A stretch of 64,000 bases of DNA from Henricia sp. BOLD:AAB3569 (taxonomy: Eukaryota > Echinodermata > Asteroidea > Spinulosida > Echinasteridae): contig JBBELK010000060.1 of NCBI GenBank assembly GCA_037783545.1, positions 3,038,001 to 3,102,000 of the forward strand, written 5' to 3'. The notes beneath the pieces are model-generated. The model made no database searches. It worked only from the letters and a program-made list of their open reading frames with translations, and was not told the origin of the DNA. The stretch's first letter is position 1. Every line of letters begins with the position of its first letter. Of this stretch, positions 56,935 to 64,000 are shown piece by piece. Position numbers and translations under genes: made by a program.

Positions 56935-57200
56935 CTTGGCGTAATAACGGCAACACAAGGTAAAAAATTAAAAAAACAATCGGCTATCGTTCACAATTTC
57001 TAAATTGGCCTAGAAAATTGTAGTTCATTTACACCATCTCCACGTTCGTTTCACTCGTGCGCTGATGATGACGTTAGCTTGCTAGAAAAAAACAGGCCGC
57101 GAGAGGGCTCACTTTACTCTTTTTTTTCTGGGACAGTGAGATGATCTAGACTAACTGGTTCCACATATTCCACATACAACGACTGAATATGAGGACCGGC
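56935..57200 (-). promoter_or_regulatory. Presumed 5' UTR/promoter of the tetraspanin
   Basis: Sequence immediately upstream of the tetraspanin ATG. It is free of recognisable TIR elements and has a CREB-like TGACGTTA (57069-57076 on plus) in GATGATGACGTTAGC. No TATA box at a convincing distance was seen. The placement rests on position only. Confidence 0.35.
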
Positions 57201-57210
57201 TACCGTGGTG

Positions 57211-57741
57211 TTTAAAGGGCTGAAATGGTGTTTTTATCTATGAAATCTGTGCTATGGAACTATTTTATTAATTTACAATCATAAAAACCCAACTTGAAAG
57301 TTGTTTGGGGGGTTAAAATCAAGGTTGTTTATTTTTATGCTAATGAAAATTTACATATGCATGAGCAAAGTGATGATGTCACTTTAGGAAAACACAGGAA
57401 AATCTCATTCAACTGTGCACAAAAGTTTCCACAATTTTCTCCAACTTGCTGAAACTTTTGTAACCCATGATGGTTTAGGTTTGTTTTACAGTATTTTTCC
57501 ACAATTCCAGTTTGGAGTCTTATGTTTTTTCTTGGCTTTTTTTGCTGTGTGTTCCTAAAGTGACATGTCCCAAACAGCGCCCTCTGTCTGTGAGTTTATG
57601 TGAAGACATTTTCAAAGTTGAAAAATGCCACTTTTTATTCATGGGGCATCAAAATGAACAGTAGTATTGTCTTTCTACACAAGTAATCCTTCATATGCAG
57701 CAAAAACTGTGCTAAAGTTATTGAGCATTCCAGCCCTTTAA
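57211..57741. mobile_element. TTAAAGGGC element, copy 3
   Basis: TTTAAAGGGCTGAAATG at the left and CATTCCAGCCCTTTAAA at the right. Lies upstream of the tetraspanin exon 1. Confidence 0.65.
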
Positions 57742-57881
57742 AATAGCACTAAGCATTACGTCATGCATTTATTTTTAGGAGCGCATAACCGTTAATTTTT
57801 AAAGCGGCACGAGTGTATAACAATTTGAAAGGGGTTATTCCAGATTGGACCAATAATTTTTAAAAATATATTAACCTTAAA

Positions 57882-58426
57882 GGCCAGTGTATCATTTGCC
57901 AGTGTATCATACCCCAAAAAGTAATCGAGTTTACAGGGGAAAAGTTCTGAAAGTAAAGATTGAATGAATAGCAACTCCCCAATGAAAGGTTTCCGCTCGA
58001 AATGATATAATTGTACCAGAAAATAATCCGTAAAGATGAAATTATTTAGATCGTTTGCAAACGATTTACTTATTTTTGGTTCGCATCTACGCGGTCCAAA
58101 ATGCATGGGCGCTGTGTACTCCGTGTGCGTGTTCCAACGCGATGCATTTTTATGGATCGCGCGCACACGCTTGTACACGCAGTATGTGCGCCACATGCAC
58201 AGAGTGCATGACGCAAGTCACATAGTACCCGATCAACTGAGAACGAATATTTGAAACACACCGCCAAGACCAGGAAAACGCATATGGATTTTCATGGTTT
58301 TTTTAAACGTGGTACATTTGACAAAGCTGTAATTTCTTCGGATGAGTTTGTTGATGTCTTTCTTTTGATTTATAATGGTTTTATTCGCAGAATCGCTCAA
58401 AAACAGATCATCACAGGCCTTTAAAA
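57882..58426. mobile_element. TTAAAGGCC element, copy 2 (inverted)
   Basis: CTTAAAGGCCAGTGTATCAT at one end and ATCATCACAGGCCTTTAA at the other; interior is the complement of 18596-19080. Confidence 0.65.
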
Positions 58427-58571
58427 TATTACACATGCCATTTAAATATATATGTAGCATCAAAAAGCAAATTCAAACCTTGTCTGCATCACCCAGCGAG
58501 CTCCATATTTAGTTTTAATCTGCTGTTGCAATCCCGTAACTATATAGCCATTCATTAGGCATAAAAAAAAA

Positions 58572-59937
58572 AAATGTTATGTTGGCGTAACCCGACCGAC
58601 CCTAAAAATACGGCCGACCCCTGCCGACCCTGGATATTTTTATTTTTTTCAAGGGAAGAAATTTAATGATTAAAATCTATATAAATGAGTTATAAATACG
58701 TTTGAAACCATTTCTGACCGTTTCTCATTGTTGTATTGACTTGTCTGACGCTGGCGCGCGCGTGGAACTTTGGAGTGCACATTGTTGCACCAACGATCGA
58801 ACACGCAGCAGAAGATTGCGCAGGCTCTACAACAATGTACATGTACATGTACAGGTGTGATATCGATACGGAGATAGATGCACCAAGTATACATTGTACA
58901 TGTATCGCGTCCCCGACTCCCACTCAGAGAGCAAAAATATGGTAGCCTCGTCCTAGACTGTTGCACGGCGCGGACAGTAGTCTAGTCTTGGCCCAAGACT
59001 ACTCTAGTCGATATTGGTTTGTGTACGCGTTGGCCATATAGTGCGCCCTCTTGCAGCACTAACGGACCAGTCTTTGCTCACTACTCTAGTGAGCAAAGAC
59101 TGGTCCGTTAGTGCTGCAAGAGGGCGCACTATATGGCCAACGCGTACACAAACCAATATCGACTAGAGTAGTCTTGGGCCAAGACTAACAGTAGTCTTGA
59201 TGCAAGACCGAATTTACTGTTAGAGTTCGCGATCCCCACATTGTTCATTTTAGCCGCCAGAGGGCGTACCTACACTTACAACGTGAACTTTTCGACTGTA
59301 TTTCAGGTGCGCCCTCTGGCGGCCATTGGTGAATAGTCTATGTACATCGTGTATTGCGCGCAAAAAGGCAGTCTTTCCGAAAGACTACGCGGACAGCTAC
59401 ATACAATATTTAAAATATTTGGCTATTTATTTTGTGTTTAAAAAATAGTTTGTTACAATATAAATTATTTTAATTATTTTTTTCAGCATTTTACACAATA
59501 AAAACTGATATATATATATACATTCTAAAAATTGTAAACTATTTTGTGACCTCGGCCCCGTGTTTTTCACAGTCGTATCAACATGGCGCCCGGTTCCGAA
59601 GCGTACAGTGTTTCCATCAAGGGAAAATGTGGATCTGCGGTCATTTTTGATCGCTTAAAACGGACAAATTTGAGTCAACAGCTAAGGTTAATCGCCCAGA
59701 GCTGCGCCGACGATGTCAAAGTGGGGTACACGGTGCTGAAAATACAATCGTCAAAGGAAGAAGCGGGTCCATACAAAGATGTGGAATCAGATGAAACGGC
59801 CAGCATTTTGTCTGATTTTGGTTTCCACTTTTTCATGTCATTTTCGTTGCTGGGAGAAAAAAAACAAAAACAAAAAAAACAATCCCGACCTACCTACCCT
59901 ATTTTTGGGGGCCCGTTACGCCAACATAACATATTTT
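58572..59937. mobile_element. ATGTTATGTTGGCGTAAC-bounded segment
   Basis: ATGTTATGTTGGCGTAAC (58574-58591) and GTTACGCCAACATAACAT (59915-59932) are inverted, with adjacent ACCGACCCTAAAAATA and complement. It contains the palindrome 58984-59186 and the ORF at 59583. Confidence 0.65.
58984..59186. repeat. Perfect palindrome, 98-bp arms
   Basis: Left arm 58984-59081 and right arm 59089-59186 are exact complements by base-by-base reading, with a 7-bp loop TACTCTA. Arms begin AGTCTTGGCCCAAGAC, itself palindromic. Confidence 0.95.
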
Positions 59938-59969
59938 TTGTTTATGCCATCGCGTTACAGTTACCGTAG
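59583..59969 (+). CDS. Unrecognised ORF inside a TIR-bounded segment
   Basis: ATG in a good Kozak context (CAACATGGCG) opens a frame with MAPGSEAYSVSIKGKCGSAV and RLIAQSCADDVKVGYTVLKI, then acidic AGPYKDVESDETASILSDFG. The first about 85 codons look protein-like; from 59857 it becomes KKQKQKKQ and then reads through the inverted terminal sequence, so the true product probably ends or splices before. I do not recognise a family. A transposon-encoded or captured first exon is the likeliest reading. Confidence 0.4.
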   Translation: MAPGSEAYSVSIKGKCGSAVIFDRLKRTNLSQQLRLIAQSCADDVKVGYTVLKIQSSKEEAGPYKDVESDETASILSDFGFHFFMSFSLLGEKKQKQKKQSRPTYPIFGGPLRQHNIFFVYAIALQLP

Positions 59970-60855
59970 CTATAGCCACTGCGTAGTTTTAAATCCGTGG
60001 CATCACCATAAATACGCATGGACGTGTACGTGTACGCGACGTGCAATTTAAATTCTCGAAACAATGACGAATCGTACCCGACGATTAACGATAACGTCCG
60101 GACATGCATTCGGGTAACTTCGGGAACCTTCGAAAAAAAGGGAGGAATTTCTCCTGTTTCAGTATGGCGGATTTGCGGTTGCCGGACCTTCAAATCAGTC
60201 TTCACTAGTGATTTAATTGTTTGGTCCGGTAATCGGACTACGCGCAAGCCGCACGTACCACAGGGCACTTAGCCTTTTGTCAAGGCCTCCTGAATTTGGG
60301 CGATTTCGTGACTTGAACAGAGTCTGTGCAGGCACATTAGCCCGTCCCGTGTCAGCGAGCTGGGTACAAGCGAAGTCTACGGGTGCATCCCACTAAATAT
60401 ATATGCAAAGATCCCTCCGCAAGCTCATGAATATTTTGTATGCCCTTCAAATGTTTCTATATTAGAGAGAGTTAAGAGCTAATCGAGTGTAATCTAGTGT
60501 AGAAAGTGCCGATCATCATGATTTTGGGTATTGTTTCTTTCAACTGTTAGTAAATTTGACTGCCTAGCTCGTAAAAGGTGGCTCTATTTTGCCCAATAGC
60601 GTATGGGAGCTGACACAGACGGACATATTCCGGCATCCCTAAGTGAAGTGGTGTCCAGTAAGTTTTCCCGCCACCCCTAATTTCCCCAAAATACACACTC
60701 TGGCTGCCCCAACCATCTCCCTCCACCCTCCAAAGGCAGTTGACACGTACAGATAGACATGGCACCTGGAAGAAACGAGGATCGTGGTGCTGTTTCTTGC
60801 AAAATGTGCCCAAGTGTATTCTCTCGAAGTAGCTTCTCTCGTCCTAAATAGTCCA
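59970..60855. other. Spacer before the tRNA array
   Basis: No gene recognised. 60640-60855 carries eroded matches to the array spacer (AGTGAAGTGGTGTCCAGTA; CGTCCTAAATAGTCCAGC), suggesting an older unit that has lost its tRNAs. Confidence 0.5.
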
Positions 60856-60890
60856 GCTGTCAAGAAACGGTAGAATGAAGACGAAATTGT

Positions 60891-60963
60891 GGTCGGTTAG
60901 CTCAGTCGGTAGAGCGTCGTGCTGATAACGCGAAGGTCGTGGGTTCGAGCCCCATACTGACCA
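60891..60963 (+). tRNA. tRNA-Ile (GAU), unit 1
   Basis: A 73-nt cloverleaf: acceptor GGTCGGT/ACTGACC, D arm GCTC...GAGC, anticodon arm TCGTG-CTGATAA-CGCGA, T arm GTGGG-TTCGAGC-CCCAT. TTTTT at 60973-60977 terminates. The anticodon is GAU. Confidence 0.96.
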
Positions 60964-61066
60964 GCTACCACCTTTTTGGCCTTGGCACACAAAGTGAAGT
61001 GGCGTCCAGTAGGTTCCTCTCCAGTCGTCCTAAATCGTCCAACTTCAAAAAGCATGCAAGCTAGTT

Positions 61067-61083
61067 TGCCGGAACCCGGGATT

Positions 61084-61133
<50 letters not shown>

Positions 61134-61139
61134 TACGGC
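61067..61139 (-). tRNA. tRNA-Phe (GAA), unit 1
   Basis: Cloverleaf with anticodon arm TCAGA-CTGAAGA-TCTGA and T arm CCTGG-TTCAATC-CCGGG. The acceptor GCCGTAA/TTCCGGC has one mismatch (5:68) shared by all units. Minus-strand T5 stop at 61051-61047. Confidence 0.94.
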
Positions 61140-61236
61140 ACATCTGTTTAACTTTCCAGAGTAAATCGCACGAACTTATAAGGTCAGTTTTAGATGTACT
61201 CGCTGTCAAGAAACGGTAGAATGAAGACGAAATTGT

Positions 61237-61309
61237 GGTCGGTTAGCTCAGTCGGTAGAGCGTCGTGCTGATAACGCGAAGGTCGTGGGTTCGAGCCCCA
61301 TACTGACCA
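61237..61309 (+). tRNA. tRNA-Ile (GAU), unit 2
   Basis: Identical to unit 1. Confidence 0.96.
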
Positions 61310-61412
61310 GCTACCACCTTTTTGGCCTTGGCACACAAAGTGAAGTGGCGTCCAGTAGGTTCCTCTCCAGTCGTCCTAAATCGTCCAACTTCAAAAAGCA
61401 TGCAAGCTAGTT

Positions 61413-61429
61413 TGCCGGAACCCGGGATT

Positions 61430-61479
<50 letters not shown>

Positions 61480-61485
61480 TACGGC
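61413..61485 (-). tRNA. tRNA-Phe (GAA), unit 2
   Basis: Identical to unit 1. Confidence 0.94.
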
Positions 61486-61582
61486 ACATCTGTTTAACTT
61501 TCCAGAGTAAATCGCACGAACTTATAAGGTCAGTTTTAGATGTACTCGCTGTCAAGAAACGGTAGAATGAAGACGAAATTGT

Positions 61583-61655
61583 GGTCGGTTAGCTCAGTCG
61601 GTAGAGCGTCGTGCTGATAACGCGAAGGTCGTGGGTTCGAGCCCCATACTGACCA
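61583..61655 (+). tRNA. tRNA-Ile (GAU), unit 3
   Basis: Identical to unit 1. Confidence 0.96.
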
Positions 61656-61758
61656 GCTACCACCTTTTTGGCCTTGGCACACAAAGTGAAGTGGCGTCCA
61701 GTAGGTTCCTCTCCAGTCGTCCTAAATCGTCCAACTTCAAAAAGCATGCAAGCTAGTT

Positions 61759-61775
61759 TGCCGGAACCCGGGATT

Positions 61776-61825
<50 letters not shown>

Positions 61826-61831
61826 TACGGC
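61759..61831 (-). tRNA. tRNA-Phe (GAA), unit 3
   Basis: Identical to unit 1. Confidence 0.94.
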
Positions 61832-61928
61832 ACATCTGTTTAACTTTCCAGAGTAAATCGCACGGACTTATAAGGTCAGTTTTAGATGTACTCGCTGTCA
61901 AGAAACGGTAGAATGAAGACAAAATTGT

Positions 61929-62001
61929 GGTCGGTTAGCTCAGTCGGTAGAGCGTCGTGCTGATAACGCGAAGGTCGTGGGTTCGAGCCCCATACTGACC
62001 A
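61929..62001 (+). tRNA. tRNA-Ile (GAU), unit 4
   Basis: Identical to unit 1; the flank changes from GACGAAATTG to GACAAAATTG from this unit on. Confidence 0.96.
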
Positions 62002-62104
62002 GCTACCACCTTTTTGGCCTTGGCACACAAAGTGAAGTGGCGTCCAGTAGGTTCCTCTCCAGTCGTCCTAAATCGTCCAACTTCAAAAAGCATGCAAGCT
62101 AGTT

Positions 62105-62121
62105 TGCCGGAACCCGGGATT

Positions 62122-62171
<50 letters not shown>

Positions 62172-62177
62172 TACGGC
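62105..62177 (-). tRNA. tRNA-Phe (GAA), unit 4
   Basis: Identical to unit 1. Confidence 0.94.
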
Positions 62178-62274
62178 ACATCTGTTTAACTTTCCAGAGT
62201 AAATCGCACGGACTTATAAGGTCAGTTTTAGATGTACTCGCTGTCAAGAAACGGTAGAATAAAGACAAAATTGT

Positions 62275-62347
62275 GGTCGGTTAGCTCAGTCGGTAGAGCG
62301 TCGTGCTGATAACGCGAAGGTCGTGGGTTCGAGCCCCATACTGACCA
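62275..62347 (+). tRNA. tRNA-Ile (GAU), unit 5
   Basis: Identical to unit 1. Confidence 0.96.
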
Positions 62348-62450
62348 GCTACCACCTTTTTGGCCTTGGCACACAAAGTGAAGTGGCGTCCAGTAGGTTC
62401 CTCTCCAGTCGTCCTAAATCGTCCAACTTCAAAAAGCATGCAAGCTAGTT

Positions 62451-62467
62451 TGCCGGAACCCGGGATT

Positions 62468-62499
<32 letters not shown>

Positions 62500-62523
62500 T
62501 TCTCCCAACTGAGCTATTACGGC
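62451..62523 (-). tRNA. tRNA-Phe (GAA), unit 5, D-stem variant
   Basis: The D-stem strand GAGC is GAAC here, giving a C-A mismatch. Possibly impaired. Confidence 0.85.
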
Positions 62524-62620
62524 ACATCTGTTTAACTTTCCAGAGTAAATCGCACGGACTTATAAGGTCAGTTTTAGATGTACTCGCTGTCAAGAAACGG
62601 TAGAATGAAGACAAAATTGT

Positions 62621-62693
62621 GGTCGGTTAGCTCAGTCGGTAGAGCGTCGTGCTGATAACGCGAAGGTCGTGGGTTCGAGCCCCATACTGACCA
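62621..62693 (+). tRNA. tRNA-Ile (GAU), unit 6
   Basis: Identical to unit 1. Confidence 0.96.
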
Positions 62694-62796
62694 GCTACCA
62701 CCTTTTTGGCCTTGGCACACAAAGTGAAGTGGCGTCCAGTAGGTTCCTCTCCAGTCGTCCTAAATCGTCCAACTTCAAAAAGCATGCAAGCTAGTT

Positions 62797-62813
62797 TGCC
62801 GGAAACCGGGATT

Positions 62814-62863
<50 letters not shown>

Positions 62864-62869
62864 TACGGC
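62797..62869 (-). tRNA. tRNA-Phe (GAA), unit 6, T-stem variant
   Basis: T stem 3' strand is CCGGT instead of CCGGG, opening the outermost T-stem pair. Confidence 0.85.
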
Positions 62870-62966
62870 ACATCTGTTTAACTTTCCAGAGTAAATCGCA
62901 CGGACTTATAAGGTCAGTTTTAGATGTACTCGCTGTCAAGAAACGGTAGAATGAAGACAAAATTGT

Positions 62967-63039
62967 GGTCGGTTAGCTCAGTCGGTAGAGCGTCGTGCTG
63001 ATAACGCGAAGGTCGTGGGTTCGAGCCCCATACTGACCA
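62967..63039 (+). tRNA. tRNA-Ile (GAU), unit 7
   Basis: Identical to unit 1. Confidence 0.96.
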
Positions 63040-63143
63040 GCTACCACCTTTTTGGCCTTGGCACACAAAGTGAAGTGGCGTCCAGTAGGTTCCCTCTCCA
63101 GTCGTCCTAAATCGTCCAACTTCAAAAAGCATGCAAGCTAGTT

Positions 63144-63160
63144 TGCCGGAACCCGGGATT

Positions 63161-63210
<50 letters not shown>

Positions 63211-63216
63211 TACGGC
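63144..63216 (-). tRNA. tRNA-Phe (GAA), unit 7
   Basis: Identical to unit 1; the spacer has one extra C. Confidence 0.94.
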
Positions 63217-63313
63217 ACATCTGTTTAACTTTCCAGCGTAAATCGCACGGACTTATAAGGTCAGTTTTAGATGTACTCGCTGTCAAGAAACGGTAGAATG
63301 AAGACAAAATTGT

Positions 63314-63386
63314 GGTCGGTTAGCTCAGTCGGTAGAGCGTCGTGCTGATAACGCAAAGGTCGTGGGTTCGAGCCCCATACTGACCA
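63314..63386 (+). tRNA. tRNA-Ile (GAU), unit 8, anticodon-stem variant
   Basis: Anticodon stem 3' strand is CGCAA instead of CGCGA, giving a C-A mismatch. Confidence 0.88.
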
Positions 63387-63489
63387 GCTACCACCTTTTT
63401 GGCCTTGGCACACAAAGTGAAGTGGCGTCCAGTAGGTTCCTCTCCAGTCGTCCTAAATCGTCCAACTTCAAAAAGCATGCAAGCTAGTT

Positions 63490-63506
63490 TGCCGGAACCC
63501 GGGATT

Positions 63507-63556
<50 letters not shown>

Positions 63557-63562
63557 TATGGC
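63490..63562 (-). tRNA. tRNA-Phe (GAA), unit 8, acceptor variant
   Basis: Acceptor 5' strand is GCCATAA, giving two adjacent acceptor mismatches. Probably impaired. Confidence 0.8.
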
Positions 63563-63659
63563 ACATCTGTTTAACTTTCCAGAGTAAATCGCACGGACTT
63601 ATAAGGTCAGTTTTAGATGTACTCGCTGTCAAGAAACGGTAGAATGAAGACAAAATTGT

Positions 63660-63732
63660 GGTCGGTTAGCTCAGTCGGTAGAGCGTCGTGCTGATAACGC
63701 GAAGGTCGTGGGTTCGAGCCCCATACTGACCA
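63660..63732 (+). tRNA. tRNA-Ile (GAU), unit 9
   Basis: Identical to unit 1. Confidence 0.96.
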
Positions 63733-63835
63733 GCTACCACCTTTTTGGCCTTGGCACACAAAGTGAAGTGGCGTCCAGTAGGTTCCTCTCCAGTCGTCCT
63801 AAATCGTCCAACTTCAAAAAGCATGCAAGCTAGTT

Positions 63836-63852
63836 TGCCGGAACCCGGGATT

Positions 63853-63902
<50 letters not shown>

Positions 63903-63908
63903 TACGGC
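63836..63908 (-). tRNA. tRNA-Phe (GAA), unit 9
   Basis: Identical to unit 1. The start of a tenth unit flank runs to the window end. Confidence 0.94.
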
Positions 63909-64000
63909 ACATCTGTTTAACTTTCCAGAGTAAATCGCACGGACTTATAAGGTCAGTTTTAGATGTACTCGCTGTCAAGAAACGGTAGAATGAAGACAAA

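Larger units (their letters stand above)
60856..64000. repeat. Tandem array of 346-bp tRNA-Ile(GAU)/tRNA-Phe(GAA) units
   Basis: Nine units start (tRNA-Ile first base) at 60891, 61237, 61583, 61929, 62275, 62621, 62967, 63314 and 63660. The period is 346, except 347 for the seventh (one extra C near 63092). Each has a plus-strand tRNA-Ile, a T5 Pol III stop, a spacer, and a convergent minus-strand tRNA-Phe with its own T5 stop. Units differ at only a few bases, so homogenisation or recent expansion is likely. A degenerate relative lies just upstream (60640-60855). Confidence 0.97.

Noticed and set aside
60897-63893. Repeated 75-codon minus-strand frames in the array at 60856-64000
   Set aside because: They are the tRNA-Phe and tRNA-Ile genes and spacer read as protein; the identical product repeats only because the unit repeats.
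60856-64000. CRISPR-like regular repeat
   Set aside because: Units are 346 bp with no unique spacers and contain tRNA genes.

Overview
This window is animal nuclear DNA: two spliced genes with GT-AG introns, tRNA genes, tRNA-derived SINEs, LINE and Penelope-like fragments, and very many short terminal-inverted-repeat (TIR) DNA elements. The proteins are close to vertebrate orthologues, but the repeats are not vertebrate and GTACATGTAC-type motifs are frequent. I infer a non-vertebrate deuterostome (echinoderm, hemichordate or cephalochordate); the sequence alone does not settle which.

Left third (251-14545, plus strand): eleven exons of alkylglycerol monooxygenase (AGMO/TMEM195), covering everything except roughly the first 45-60 residues, which lie upstream of the window. 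All junctions keep frame, the stop is at 14446-14448 and an AATAAA follows at 14522. Introns carry MITEs and SINEs, some within 8-13 bp of a splice donor.

Middle (14546-35151): no convincing gene. It holds TIR elements, SINEs, a Penelope-like GIY-YIG remnant (29386-29910) and nested insertions.

Right-centre (35152-56934, minus strand): a complete five-exon tetraspanin of the TSPAN13/TSPAN31 group, 212 residues. Its 16 kb first intron is packed with nested transposons, including a hAT-type copy with an intact 8-bp target duplication. AGMO and TSPAN13 are also linked on human chromosome 7p21, so this looks like an old linkage. The two genes are not functionally connected in any way I can see: AGMO cleaves ether lipids in the endoplasmic reticulum and the tetraspanin is a membrane organiser.

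Right end: the tetraspanin promoter region (56935-57200), more TIR elements, a perfect palindrome with 98-bp arms (58984-59186), an unrecognised ORF inside a TIR-bounded segment (59583-59969), and from 60856 to the window end a tandem array of 346-bp units. Each unit carries one tRNA-Ile with anticodon GAU (plus strand) and one convergent tRNA-Phe with anticodon GAA (minus strand). Nine units are visible and the array runs off the end. Animals normally read Ile codons with A34 (inosine) and UAU tRNAs, so an amplified GAU gene is the most unusual feature here.

Many elements carry their own age and target evidence: sister copies elsewhere in the window act as empty sites, showing TTAA, TA-like and 8-bp target preferences without any outside reference.
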